From Magnolia sinica (lineage: Eukaryota > Streptophyta > Magnoliopsida > Magnoliales > Magnoliaceae), in NCBI RefSeq assembly GCF_029962835.1, contig NC_080583.1, positions 71,533,158 through 71,597,157 on the forward strand: 64,000 nucleotides of DNA, in the 5' to 3' direction. This document shows, in pieces, positions 35,590 through 50,200 of the stretch. Every line of letters begins with the position of its first letter. The first letter of the stretch is position 1. The position numbers were made by a program, and so were the translations under genes. The notes beneath the pieces are model-generated. The model was not told where the DNA came from, ran no database searches, and worked only from the letters and a program-made list of their open reading frames with translations.

Positions 35590-37584
35590 TTCTCTTAAAC
35601 GTATGAACCACACCATGGTATAATATGAAGACATCAGATGGACTACACTTGAATTGAGATATTTTGAAATGTTGTACATTACTTTTTTATGGATCAGCCC
35701 ATCTTGAGATTAGATCTTACGGTTGGATTTAGCAAAAATATGGCTCATCTAATAATAATACTGGTGTGCATCTTAGGTTGGATGTGAGATACATGCCACG
35801 TGGGTTTTAATTTCCACTCTATTGTAAAGAAAAGGCAGAGAGTGGTGATGTAATTTCTAATCCGCTACTAGAGGCACTATTTATCCTTACCTTCTTTTCT
35901 TTTTCTTTTTTTTTTAAAAATTATTTTAACGGCATGTTAATCCACACAATGTTTCGACCCATGTCTTGCATACGCCACAGCAACACATGCACCTCCAATC
36001 GAGTCTCCTTGGGTGGGTTCCTCTCCATTTCTGGTGTTTATGGGTGGCTCACCGGGCGTGGAATGGCATGTGAATTGAGGAACCTCGAGCTCTGAGCTCA
36101 TTCAAGTGAGAGGGTCAATGTCCAGTTGATGAGAACATTAATCTAATAACCCTGATCCTGTACAGTGACATAGTCCAAAATTTGGGCTTCTGTTGAATCT
36201 GTATATATCTGGATGAATTTTCTTCTTGACCGTCGATCTTCATAGCACCGTTCAAGGCCCAGGGTTGTTGTATCCACAACTTCATGATGAGGACGGATTC
36301 AACACAAGCGTTTCTAGGACGAGCATACCGTATAAATCGACCTGTGGGGCCCGTAATGATTTTTACTGACATCCAATCCATCCATCCATCATGTGCGCTT
36401 CCTAAAATCAAGCCAATCAAAAACTCGTGTGGGCCACACCACAGGGAACAGTTGGAACGGGGGCACCCACCATTAAAAGTCCTCCTGATTGTATGTGCGG
36501 CCCATCATGTTTTGTATATGCCATCAAATCCAGTCAGAAGATGCATCCGACCAGGATGAATGCACACCCAAAATATCAGACCACTCCAAGACTCAGGTGG
36601 GACCCGAGATGGGATTTAGAAGTCTTTCGAATCATTTTACATGGGGTGGCTCGCCCAAGTTGTGTATCAACCTGAGTCTTGGAATCTGAGGAGAATAGGT
36701 GGCAGAGCACACTATGGACGATCAGATATCATTAAAACATCAATGTGGGCCCCACTCTTGCAGTTCTCTGCTACAGTGTCATTCACCATAGAGTATTAGA
36801 GGTGCGTGTGGGCTTATAGCAAAGGTCAGTTTAAATATCCCTTTCATGAAAAAGAGGAATAGCATCATCCATCCAGCAAGTGTGGCCATTGAGCATCATT
36901 GCTTTTGTTGCTATATGTATTGACTTCGGGACAATAATAAAACTACATTGCAATTAATAGCTTTTGCAAATCAGTTTCACAAACAAAAATGGGAGCAAAT
37001 ATGCACCGTTGATTTTAATACAGCAGTTTCACTCTCAACAGCTAAGATTTGACTGTTTTGCAAGCTCTACAAAAAGGAAAAAAAAAACCCAATACGGTGA
37101 GGAAAATCTACGATGGAGGGATAATCACAATCACCCACCTCACAGATGACAGAACTCTGCTCTCCTCCAATGGGCTCCAAAATTTCCATTTTTGGCGTAC
37201 ATGCAAACTGGTCCAGAATCCTTTCCTTTGTTTTATTTATCGAATTGGTGAGGAATCACCCGCCTATTCAATTGTCCATTAGACAGCTACCAAACAGATC
37301 ATCCATGCTCCATCCATGATGGGTCCCACCATTTTTATAGTCTTTATTGGTGAGGAATCCATTATCGAATTGAGATGGCTCATCATAAGTTACAGGCCAA
37401 CAGCACAAAGTCATATTCCAACGCTGCCTCTCACATTGGTAATAACAGTGACGGAGTCGAACACATGGAGACGGAGTTGAGAAACCAAACAAAGGAAGAA
37501 AACAGAAAGAATGGGATGAATGAATGAAACAATACCTAAAAAATGCATATTTACGTAGTTTAAAAAATGCATATTTATGAAGTT
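35590..37584. other. 3' flank of the QUA2-like gene; dispersed repeats only
   Basis: A copy of the CCATCCATCATGTGC / GGGCCACACCACAGGGAACAG dispersed repeat lies at about 36330-36700, with overlapping short open frames on both strands that are its by-products. I do not see a clear polyadenylation signal for the gene. Confidence 0.4.
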
Positions 37585-37764
37585 TTAGCAGCCGCTGGTG
37601 GGAATATACACTGATAGTTTCTTCAAAAATGGCTTCTGGCAAACTAGCAACCTCTGGTCATCGTCATTCTGGAATTCAATCACCCTTGCATCCCAACGGT
37701 TTTGCGCTGCAAGCATGCGGGCTTTCTCTATCACTTGTGTTTTATCACGCAAAACAACCCAACC
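37585..37764 (-). CDS. QUA2: QUA2-like last exon
   Basis: Acceptor GTTGGCAG; 60 codons including TAA at 37585-37587. It encodes [20 protein letters not shown] through [16 protein letters not shown] and then ten further residues ([10 protein letters not shown]). Family members usually stop at about the KK, so the natural stop may have been lost. Confidence 0.92.
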   Translation of the reverse strand, partial: GWVVLRDKTQVIEKARMLAAQNRWDARVIEFQNDDDQRLLVCQKPFLKKLSVYIPTSGC

Positions 37765-40700
37765 CTGCCAACCATGGAAACAATATATAAGAAATCACAA
37801 GATCAAACCAATCAAGAAAAAATATCAATATAACTATGCAATTTGGCTGATATATGTCCAAGAGCTTTGCTTAAGCCCACAAGCATGTACAAGGCAGCTC
37901 CTGTAGATGCAGCATGTGCCAACATTGGATATTTGCATGGGATCAAACCCATCCAGCACAGGAGCACCACTACCTAGATGCCCCGACCTAAGAATCAGGT
38001 CAGTTCACTAGTTAGGAGGAACATAGTTTACAAAACAAATTTACAGCTGAGAAAAACTTGGCCAAACATTTCTAATCCATGTGCCTGTTTCTATCATTGT
38101 GGTCTGTCTGCCTGCTCAGGGGACCAGCTTTATGTTTGAGCAAGAACATCAACAAGATCTGATTACCTAATGGATGGCTTGGATGGTGAACCTGTCTGCC
38201 ATGTTGAGACATGCTATTGTGTAGATGGTCCACCTGAACACGTGTGTGGCTTAAGGAAGCTATGTCCAAACAGTACTTTTGTGCAACTCGGACACTAATG
38301 TTTGGAAAATATGTTTGAAATCTTCGATACCTCCACTAAATGCACTTGACTCATTCAAGAGATAAGTTCGAGATCAAAATGGGAACTTTCTTATAGAAAG
38401 AAAAATTCCATTCGGTACTTGAAACACTCGAACAATCGGATTAAAGCATACACTTCTGATCTCAAAACAGTCAAATTGAATATGTGGTTTCATGTCAATT
38501 TGGATTTAGGCCATCATCGAGTGCAAGTACAGTTCCAAGTTGTTAAATCTTGTTGGTTGCTCTGCGAAGGAAAAACTTCAATAGTTTTTTTCCCTTTTTT
38601 GGTGGTTTCATTTTTAATAGTTTTTATACATTTGTTTATTTTATTTTATTTTTATAAGTGAAGATAGTTGCATTCCAAGAAAAAGGAAGTGCATTGGTAG
38701 GAGATTAAATTCCGAGTTATAAGAGAATGGAGAAAGGCACTGCCTTTGATAATCTGCCAAGTGCCAACTCATTTCCTCTGCCAAAGTGGGAAAACAATGT
38801 GTTCAGCCTGAACGCGAGACTAAATTTTCATTGAAAACAAAAGATAGTCTCCAAGACTCAGAATGCCTTCAAATGATGATATTTGAGGAATCGCCTTCCA
38901 CAATAACCAGGACCTATTACTCCTTGATGAGTTTTGATGCATTTAGCACAGTCTAAAACCAGTAACTAGAAATCAGTTTGGTTGAACAACGAATCAAGAC
39001 ATGAGTCAACCAAATTAGTTAGACTAGTCTTGTAAATTCTGACAAGGTTTCAACCAAAAACTTAAACATAACAATTGAAGAATTAAATAATTGAATTAGT
39101 CTTTAATACAAAGAAAGAGTGAGGCCTTACCATGTATTTATGATAAGAAAAACAATTTTATAAAATCTTGAGAAATATGAAAATTTTGATAAACAATATG
39201 GTTGTTAAAGAGGATGGTGGATTGAGAAAGTTGGAAATACCATAGGGTTACATGAATAGCATCTTAATGTGAATCAAATTAATTGGTATCCAAAATCTAG
39301 GTGGTGGAATTTAAAAAAGAGAAAACAATATTATATGAATAAATTGATAGAAGAAGGAAAGTAGAATGTCGAGGAAGAAGTAAACATTATGTGGAATGAG
39401 ATGGCTAGGTGCATTAGGGAAGTGGCCAAAGATGTTATATAGGAGTATCTAAAGGGAAAATCCAACCACATAAGAAAACTTGGTGGTAGAATGATGATGG
39501 ACAAAAAGCTATTAACGAAAAACGTTCATGTTTCAAAGCTTGGCAAAGAGCTTAGAAACAATGAAAAGCTTAAACAATACACAAATGCCAAAAGATTACT
39601 AAGAAAGTAGTGAGGCTAAACTTAAGGCTTACAATGATTTTTACAATAGATTAGGACAAGAAGGTGAGAAAGATGTCTTCAAAATTGCAAAATTGAGATT
39701 GCGAAAATGAGAGAGAGAGACTAAGGACCTAGATCATGTTAGATGCATAAGAGCAATGATTAGAGAGTGCTAGTCAAGGATAATGATATCAATGAAAGGT
39801 GGAGAAGCTATTTTTAGAACTTGCTAAATGACAATTACCATGAAAGCATTAGGATAAAAGAAACCATAAATGACGTTGGATTCCATGAATACTTTTGTAG
39901 GATTAGAATATCTGAAGCGAAAGAAGCTTTGAGAAAGGTGAAAACAGAAAAGGCCACCAATAGAGGTTTGGAAGTGTATGGGAGATATTGACGAAGTTGT
40001 TTGACAAGATTGTATGATCAAAGAAAATGCCAGACGAATGGAGGAGTACTGTGGTACATATTTACAAGAATAAAGGAAGCATACAAATCTGCACTAACTA
40101 TCATGGGATTAAACTTATGAGCCATACTATGAAACTTTAGAAAGAGTGATTGAACAAAGACTAAGGCATGAGATGAATGTATCAGAAATCAATGTGGTTT
40201 CATGCCAAAGAGGTCTACTACAGAAGCTCTTTTCCTACTTAAGACAATTGGTAGAGAAATATAAGGCAAGGAGGGATCTCCACATTGTCTTTATTGACTC
40301 GGACAAAGCTTACAATAGGGTCCCTAGAGAGTTAATCTGGTGGATGTTGGGAAGGAGTTTCAAGAGGATATTGGAAAATAAAAAAGAAACATGTTCGATG
40401 AAATGGTTGTTGTTATATGCTCCAATAACCAATCATGGGTTTAACTGAATAACTAAATAAAATAGATAGATCTTTCTCTTCCTTTCAAGTTTGACATAAT
40501 TAAGGATATGTATGAGGGAGCAATAGAAAATGTGAGGACCACTTTTGGAGAGATAAGTAAGTTCCCAATTATTATACGTTGGACGAGTTAACGAGGTATT
40601 TGTAGGAAGAGATCCTATGGTGTATGCTTTTTGCAAATGACATAGTTTTGATTGACAAGACAAGGGAGGGCATAAACACAAAGCTAGATTTATGGACAGG

Positions 40701-41185
40701 TGCTTTAGAACTAAAGGATTAAAATCAGTGACGAAGATAGTATATGGAATGCAATTTAGTAACAATAAGAGTGGGACGAGGAATTAGTTAAGATTGTTGA
40801 CCAAAAAGTTTCTCAAAATCCATTTCAAAAATAAAATTAAAAAAAAAATTCTCAAAATGACCACTTTCCATATCTTGGGTTGATAAGAGTGGAGAGATTG
40901 AGAACAACATTTCAAATATCAATAGTAGCAGCTGATACTATTGCTATCACACCTAGCCAATACAAAACAACAGGGGGGGAGTTCGGGTGTCGATCAAAAT
41001 ATCACGATAGAACACAATGTATCGATGATATTTCGATACATTCCAATATATTCAAAATATCGCAGTTATAAAATGCCTTATATTGTCGATAAGTGCAATG
41101 CATAATGATGCATCAGTCCCCTTGCGGGAAAAAAAAAAAAAAAAAACAGAAAATTGTCAAAAATCTTAAAAACAAAAAACATTTT

Positions 41186-41226
<41 letters not shown>

Positions 41227-44200
41227 TTACGTTCCTAAGGGGATTTCAATGATTCCTTTTCATTAGTTTATAGAGAAGGAGATTTGGGTGCAAAAATCCA
41301 AATCAGAGAGTGTGTGGTACTGGAAACCCAATCGGTGAGTTTTTATTAATTTAAATTGTTTGCTCAGGTCTATAGAATGAAGTTATTAATCCATGATTTT
41401 GCGTGTTTTGCATGTTCAATAATGAATTTTGACCTTCAATTTTTGATTTTGGAGAAAATTAAGGAATATAGGGAAAATCCAAAATTTCTCGGACTTCACC
41501 CACGGAGGATGGAAAAATCATGTGAGAGCGCTTAGAGCTGATCCATAGATTGAAAAAGCTTTTTAGATTTTTTGAAAAAAAAACTTTTTTAATTAAAATA
41601 TTGAAAAATTAAAAAAATAAATAAATAAATTACATTGACCAGATATTATTTGTTCCTAATATTTGTGTCTTTATAAGTATTCTTTGATCTTAACTCTTAA
41701 AATCATCCACACTCATTTATTTATTTTTTTCAAAAATAAATTTATTTTTTTAATTATAAAAAATTAAAAGCATTTTTTAAATAAATGCACCACACGTTGT
41801 AAGACAAATTTAGTGTAAGCAATTAATCCATTCAATATGCAATAAATGATATGAATTATAGAATTATTGGTGATTGTTATATTTATTATTGGGATTTTTA
41901 TCGCAAAATGCCTCTAGGAGTCAGATTTTACCAAATAGTGCTTCCTAGAACTGATGTTCTCGAAAAGTGTTTTTTCAGATAAGAAATTACAGTACTGCCC
42001 TTATTATTATTATTTTCCTTTACAAGGTTGAGAATCCAGAATTGTATGGGCCACATAGCATGCATACGGCATCTAACCCGTCCAACAGATGCACACCGAC
42101 AAGATTATTAGGCAAACCAAAAATATGGCGGATCCAATCATAAGGTGCACCAATAACTAAAAAAGAATATACATCACTTAAAACATCCAAATTCAAGTGT
42201 AGCCCATCTAATGATTTGATAGGCCTGATTTTTTGTTTGAATGATCACCATGGTAGGTTGCATATGCTGGATCGTTTGGATCTTATACAAATACCACATG
42301 GGTCCCACAAGTCTTGACTTTCACTAATTTTTTAAATAAAAACTTAGATGAGTCCATTTTCATAATTTCCCTCCCTAAAAGCACCTCCTTGTGATTTCTG
42401 ATCATTTAGGCATTATTTGGTAAAATGTCGATTCCTGAGGAATTTGGTAGTAAAAATCCCTTTATATTTTAATTTTAATTTAAATTTTGTGAAAATATTT
42501 GAGATGATATTATTTGTTGTTCTTAATATTCTTTTTGATTTTTAAATGTATCGGTTGTGTTTTCATACATGTCTTCTACAATTTATAAATTACATGAACT
42601 GATTTTGAATATAATTGCATCACTTCTGTAGACAATGCATAGTTGAGGACCCTATACTAAGGAAACTTATTATATTTACTTTTTTTAAGCAATATTTTGA
42701 GTTTAAAGTGTGTAATAATGTCTTTTTTAATATCCCTTGAAGTTTCGTTGAAAAATTCAACCAATTTCCCAATGTTTCCAAAAAACAATAATACATGTTG
42801 CAACACATGCGATATTTCCCATGCAATATCGATAGGTTTCCATACCCCAAGGGTGTGATACATGCATTGATACCGATACTTAAATCACTAAGAGAAAGGT
42901 GTCGCTGATAGAAATCAAGCGAAGTGGAAGAAATGGAGATTTGCCTATGGAGTTTTATGTGATTGTCGTGTACCACTCAAAAGAAAGGGAAATTTTATAT
43001 GATGGATATAAGACTAGCATGCTTTATGGAATAGAATGTTCATAGGATGTGTAGTTGAAATGAGGATGTTGAGATGGATGAGTGGTAAGACAAGGATAGA
43101 ATTAGAAATGAATGCATTTAAGGGAACTCACACTTTTGTACAAATCAAATCTATCTCCAATTACAGAAGCTATTCTCGGGTCTTGACAAAAGCCTAAATC
43201 ATGGCAACTTCAGTATTCAAAAGAGGCGAACTTTTTTCTATCATCACCATAATAATCCAATAATTCTTCATTGTGAAGCACTCAAATAAAAGGAACTAGA
43301 TTAATCTTCTACCTCAGGGCGAAGAATCCGATCCATCTCCAAGAACACATCCGCCATGTCACATGCTTCTGAAAAGAGAATGTGTGAAAGGAGAACCGCT
43401 GCATGAAGCATGTCATATGTCCGAGGGTATGTGGGGAATGGTTCGCACCTGCACAAAAATGACAGGAACACACTGCATGTGAGAAATCCATTCTATGTTC
43501 AAAATTTAAGACAATAACCAAGAGATGTGATTTTATTTTGCAATACAAAGTAATGTGTAAATCAGTTAGTAGTTCTCCAACAGCTGAGGAAATTACTGTC
43601 ATAAATTGTTTATTCATGTAATAAATTACTGCTAATTCGGGCAGTTTCCAAAGGTGGTGAGGACAAAAAAGATTAGGCCTTGTACAGATTCACAAGAGTG
43701 AGAAAATTTGAACCACACCAGCAGGATTATATGAGCCATCCGTAAGTTTGCCTTCTTTTCTGAGCCATCTTTTTGCCAAGCCATGGATGGGATGGTTGAG
43801 ATTTCCTGACTGTGATTCTTTAAAACCATAAGTAATCCATGAGGCCCCAACAAGTAGATGACTCAAATTGTTGATTGGACCTATTATTGTATGAAAGATC
43901 ATGACTGCGCATTTTATAGGCTGTTAATTGGATGGTGAGAATCATCCTATATGTGTAATTTTTCCATGGTCGCCCATGAAATGTGCGCTAGACCTAATGG
44001 ACAGTTGATGGAGACATCATGCGCAGGTGCAAGCCCCCCCACCCTCTGCACGTACTCAAGGAGGAGGAAGGCCCCACTATCGATTTGAATCGACGACGAC
44101 ATCTATGGAGGACTTCTTAGTTAGGGGGCTGTGCTATAGGGCATTGGAATGGACCCGATCATCATGTGGATTCCACCATTGGATCTCATGAGCGTGGCCC

Positions 44201-47200
44201 ACTACCCAAGATGATCTATGATTTTGAGTTTTGGTTATTATCATTATTAGAAACATCATGAACGGTTTTGATTGTGTAGATTAATTGTTATTTTTGTTAC
44301 TTCATCTCTAAGAATTAGTGTGATCACATGGCGCAACTTTTGGGGTTTAGGGTTTTCTTATAAATAGGCAACCCCATGTTGGTATTTTTCATTGAAGTTT
44401 ATGAATAAAATTCTGCATTTTTTTTCTTCTCTGTCCCTCTGAGTTGAAGAAGCTAATTGGGTGCGAGACCCTCCCTTCCTCGAAGGGCTAACTACCATGA
44501 TGCGAAGTCACAACCATCCCAAATCATCCCCACCTTCTACACCCTACATCCATCATCTTCCACAGCCCTCCCATCTTCAGATTCACCTTTTTCTTGTATC
44601 CAAGTTCTCTTCCACAACAGATTTTCAGATTTTGGCCCTCCAAGGGGCTGAAACTTCGGCGGAGCACCACGCACATACCAGGCCACGGATCGACACGAAA
44701 ATTAGTGTGAGAGTGGGCCTCCCCTGGCCGACCAAAATCTAGAAGTTGTTTTCCGATTCCGTGGGCCCCACACACGTGCGGACAGGGACTCACGCACGTG
44801 CGCCTGGGCCAGGTTGCTCTCCACTCGCGTGGATCATCTCAGGTTCTGGATTTCTTCTCTTTTTCTCCTCTCTCGCCTTAAATCCCCAACCCTAACCATA
44901 GATAATCCCAAATTCCAAGTATTTCCAACTTTTCCAAACCCTAGATTTTTCCCCGACTTGAAACATGGTGAATCTCTTGAATTGGGGAACAATCCTTTAC
45001 AAGATTGGATGAATCTTACACTCCTTTAGGCATTGATTGGTTTATAATTTTACTTGATCCAGCCCTAAACTTGTATAGGCTTAGACCCCCGTAGATTCCT
45101 CTTGTTGAATGTTTGATCGTTTGTGGGACTTGGAATTTTGTGATTGTTTAAAATTGGTATGATCTAAAGCTTGAAATCTTGCATGTCATTTTTAATTTCA
45201 TGTCCTGCATCAAATTTGGTATCAGAGCTTACGGTTTTCATAGGGGAATGCATTGCATGTTTAGGGTTTAGTTTATTTATGTCTATGTTGCACCAAGTCC
45301 TCCTCATATAGGGCTGTCTAGGACCCATCATTCACAATATGGGTTGCTGAATTTTCTGTTGCCAGAAAATCCCCAAGTTTCATGGCTGAATTTTCTGTTA
45401 ACAAATTATTTGGCCAATTATATTGCTGGAATTTTAGTAGCGTTGTGTAGTTTCCCTCATATAGAGTCTTATAGGATCATTTAGTCTCATTTAGACACAT
45501 ATAGTTGTATTAGAGGGTCTTTGAGTTGAGTAAGTGGTTGTATGCCCACACGTACTGGTCGTGGTTTTGGTTTGCACCCTACACTAAACATTGAGCAATT
45601 ACAATAGTCAATGAACAACATAACCCGGCAGTTTGAGTCTTTGGGTAGGTGCTTGGAACAACGTATTGACCAATGCTTTTAACAGCTTAATGTGTTCGTT
45701 ACCCAACTAGAGACCTCCACCCGGGCAAACTCCACCATTAGGGAAGATGCCCAATCTCAGGCAGGTGGTCAGGAGGATAGACAATGGAATGGGGGTGGCC
45801 AAGGAATGGGTCATGAGCGCGCACCCGTGCACCGACCCTACGAGGGGTATCATGATCATTATGACCCAGATACGCAACTCTTCAAGGGAATTAGAGTAAA
45901 GGCCCCTACGTTAGATGGCGACTTGGACCCTAAAGCTTTTCTAGATTAGTTGGCAGATATGGACCACTATTTTGAGTGGTATGATATGTCGGATGCTCGT
46001 CGAATCCGATTTGCCAAGATAAAACTTGTGGACCAAGCAAAGAGGTTTTGGGCTCCTGTGGAACGAAAGAAAGAAATGTCAAGAAAGCCCCTAATAGTCC
46101 ATTGGGGATAAATGAAAGAAACTTTTAAGGAAAAGTACCTCTCTTTCTCTTATCACTTGACGTTGGTTGAGGAATGATAGTCTCTTCGACAAGGTTGGCT
46201 GAATATATTGAGAAGTTCGAAGAGTACTTGACCCGATGTAAAGTTGAAGAGAATCCTGTACTCACTCTTGCTCGATTTAAGATGGGCCTCCGTTCTGACA
46301 TTAGGAGAGAGTTGCTCACCAAGAACATAGACACTCTTGAACAGATGTATAAGTAGTGTTGGAGGTCGAGCAATACCTCAAATTATCTGTGAGAAGGCAG
46401 TTTGAGTTTCGTGATTCTGGCGCTAAGGCCAACCCTTCTGGGGCTAAGCCCAGTACTGGATATTAATACAAGCCTTCCAGTAGTTCTCAGTCTAGGCCCA
46501 AGGATGATAAGGGTAAAGGAGTTGTCGGGTCTAGCTTGCGCAAAAGTAATGCAACTAGCTGTTTTAGATGTCAGGGGTTTGGTCACTTTGCCCATCAGTG
46601 TGGCACGAAAGAGGACACCAAGGTGTTCCTTATTGATGGACAAGTAGAAGTAGTGCCCCCAGGAAGTGACATTGAGGAGGAAGAATATGAACCGGCAGAA
46701 ACCCCTAGCGATGAGGAAGAGGGAGCGCAAGAGTCTGTGACCCTTGCAGTTGTGCGTTACGCGTCTTTGCACAAGCCAAGAATACCGACGATTGGCACCG
46801 CAACATGATCTTATATACTTATGCAAAATATGGTGATAAGAGCTGCAAGATGATCGTGGATAGTGGTAGTTGTGCCAACGTATCATCAACTGGCACTGTG
46901 AGCCATTTGGGCTTGAAGCTTGAAGCCCATCTTCAACCATATAGAGCGTCTTGGGTTGATGAAACTTCTATTCCAGTCTCGCACCGTTGTCTTGTACCTA
47001 TTCAGTTTGGATTATATAAAGACACTTTGGTGTGATGTTGTCCCCATGGATGTTGGCCACATCATTCTGGGTAGGCCCTGGCTCTATGACAAGGATGTCA
47101 CCATATTTGGTCGTTCGAATGTGTGTACATTCTGGTTTGAGGGCAAGAAAGTCAAGCTAAATCCATTTCCACCCAAGAACACAACTGGAAAGGAGTCCAC

Positions 47201-50200
47201 CACACAGAGTAGTGTGAGCGACTCAAAAGAATTGAAGGAATCGAAGTTCAAGTCTAAGCCTCCCCATATTCTAAATGCCAAAGACTTTGAGCGAGAGACT
47301 GAGTCGGACTCGATAGTGTACGCCCTTGTGGCTAGGGAGAGTGCACCAGAGGCTAGCGTAGAGTTACCCACTGAGGCCACTCCGGTAGTGGATGAGTTTC
47401 GTAATGTCTTTCTTGAGGATCTACTAGATGAGCTTCCCCCTATGAGAGATATACAGCACGCCATTGATTTAGTCCCTGGAGTGACTCTACCAAACCTCCC
47501 TCATTACAGAATGAACCCAAAAGAGTATGCAGAGTTGAAGAGACAGATTGATGAGCTCCTAGAAAAGGTTTTCATTCGAGAGAGCATGAGCCTGTGTGCC
47601 ATGCCCGCCCTTCTTACGCCTAAGAAGGATGACATATGGAGGATGTGTATTGCTAGTAGGGCCATTAACAAAATCACAGTCAAGTATTGGTTTCTCATAC
47701 TGCGTCTTGATGACATGTTGGATATGATGGCTAACGCTACTATCTTCTTGAAAATTGACCTCAAAACTGGTTATCACCAAATCCGTGTACGCCCTGGTGA
47801 TGAGTGGAAAATGGTCTTCAAGACAAAGGATGGGCTATATGAGTGGCTAGACATGCCTTTTGGGCTGACTAATGCCCTAAGTACCTTCATGCATGTGATG
47901 ACCCAAGTGTTGGGGCCCTTCATGGGGGAGTTTCTGGTCGTCTACTTTGATGATATCCTGATTTATAGTATAACCAAGGAACAACACCTCAACCATTTGA
48001 GGCAGGTTTGTGGGATCCTTAGAACCGAGAAATTGTACGCCAACCTAAAGAAGTGTGCGTTTATGTCTAGTAGTGTTATCTTCTTAGGTCTTGTTGTGTC
48101 AGCTGAAGGTGTGTCGGCGGAACCCGAGAAGGTCAAAGTTATTGTCAATTGGCCTAAACCCTGCAATATTCACGAGGTGCGCAGCTTTCACGGCTTGGCC
48201 ACCTTCTATAAATGGTTCATTCGAGGCTTCAGTTCCATTATGGCTCCCATCACAGATTGCATAAAAAAAAGAGAGTTTCAATGGACAAAGGCAGCCTCGA
48301 AGGCCTTCAGGGAGATAAAGTCAGGATGACCGAAGCTCCAGTCACGCGACTTCCGGATTTTTCGAAAGTTTTTAAAGTCGCATGCGACGCCTCAGGAGTT
48401 GGCATAGGAGGAGTACTTACTCAGGAAAGGCACCCTGTCGCCTTTTTTAGTAAGAAACAGAATGAGGCGAAGCAAAAATACTCCACATATGACAAAGAAT
48501 TATATGCGGAGCAAAAATACTCCACATATGACAAAGAATTATATGTGGTAGAACGGTCGTTGCGCCACTGGCGTCCTTATCTATTGCCGCAAGAATTCGT
48601 CTTGTTCTCGGATCACAAGGCCTTGAGATATCTGAACTCTCAGAAGAAATTAAAGCCTAGACACGCTAAGTGGGTCCAGTTCCTTCAAGAATACACTTTT
48701 GTGCTTAAGAACAAGGTCGGTGTAGAGAATAAGTTTGCCGACGCGTTGAGTCATCAAGTCGAGTTACTCAATACCACGAGTGTCGAAGTCACGGGGCAAG
48801 AGCGTGTCAGAGAGGATTATTCTGAGTGCCCAGATTTTAGAGTTGTGTACACATCGTTGTTAGAGAGTCCGTCAAGAGCTAGCAGTGAGTACTTGATAGT
48901 GGACGGATATTTCTTTAGGAGTGACCTTTTGTGCATACCTCGCACCTCTCTCCGTGATTTTGTTGTCAGGGAGTTACATTCAGGAACGGTCACGAGTCAT
49001 TTTGGTCGAGACAAGACCATTGCCCTAGTGGAGGATAGATTCTATTGGCCAAGCCTCAAGCGAGACGTGGTCAAAATTATAGGGTAGTGTCGTACTTGTC
49101 AACTAGTAAAGCAAAAAAACAGAATACAGGGCTATACACACCTTTGTCAGTTCCATTCGCCCCTTAGCGGGACATCAGTATGGACTTCATGCTTGGGCTC
49201 CCCAAGACTATTCGGAAACACGATTCCATATTTGTTGTCGTGGACCTTTTTCTAAAATGGCCCACTTCATTCCTTGTTCAAAGACCTCTAACGCATCTCA
49301 TGTTGCCAAGTTGTTCTTTAGTGAGGTCGTGAAGCTTCATGGATTACCCAAAACCACAGTGTCTGACCGTGACATGAGATTCATGAGTTATTTTTGGAAG
49401 ACACCATGACATATTATGAATACTAGGCTCCAATTCTCTTCTACCTACCACCCTCAAACCGATGGTTAGACTGAGGTGGTCAATAGGAGCTTAGGAAACT
49501 TGCTCATGTGTTTAGTGGGGGAGCACACCAGGACGTGGGACACTGTACTACTTATCGCCGAGTTTGCATTTAATAGCTCTGTCAATAGATCCACAGGTTT
49601 AAGCCCTTTTAAAGTCATTACTGGTTATAGGAAGTCTATTGATCTTGTCCTTATGTCCCTGTCCCATAGGCCATCAGAGTCTGCAGAGTCCTTTACACAT
49701 CACATTCATTCATTGCATCAAGAAATTAGGTGAAAGATCAATACTAGTAATGAATATTACAAAATTTCTGCAGACCAACATAAACGATTCAAGGAATTCA
49801 ATGTAAGGGACTCTGATGGTCCGCATCAGGCCAGAGCGGTACTCTTAGGGAGTTGTTCGTAAATTACATGCGCATAGTGATGGACCATTCAAAATTATAA
49901 AACGAAACGGTCTCAATGCGTATGTGGTAGATCTTCCACCTTCCATGGGAATTAGTTCCACATTCAATGTGGAAGATCTAATTGCATTTCAGGGGACCAC
50001 TGATACATCGTCCAGCCTTTCACCTAACCATCCCGATTTTCCAAACCTTTCCCTTGATCCATGGCCCCTTCCCGACCCATCTTCCCAGTCGTGACCTCCC
50101 ATACCTATCATTCTCACACCCAGAGGGGAGATAGAGGATATTCTGAACCATTAGATAGTATCGACGTCGGACGACGGGTTTCAAAAGTTCCTGATCAAGT

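Larger units (their letters stand above)
40975..42890. mobile_element. Insertion with TATCG-rich ends inside the RTE LINE
   Basis: The left side (40985-41090: ATATCACGATAG, ACAATGTATCGATGATATTT) and the right side (42780-42890; complement AAGTATCGGTATC, ACACCCTTGGGGTATGG) are TATCG-rich and face each other. The right side matches the short piece near 2900-2965 in element A. Between them are an (AT)n run and the 570-bp MITE at 41891-42460. Limits are approximate, set where LINE homology stops and resumes. Confidence 0.5.
39190..43130 (+). mobile_element. RTE-clade LINE remnant in the last QUA2 intron, interrupted
   Basis: Plus-strand fragments in several frames follow RTE-type LINE order: [20 protein letters not shown] (about 39640), [11 protein letters not shown] (about 39925), [14 protein letters not shown] (40146) and [20 protein letters not shown] of the reverse transcriptase (about 40280-40340). 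After a gap of about 2 kb come [19 protein letters not shown] and a decayed end near 43080-43115 ([16 protein letters not shown]). The gap, 40910-42890, holds later insertions. Many stops and frameshifts. It is antisense to the host gene. Confidence 0.8.
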
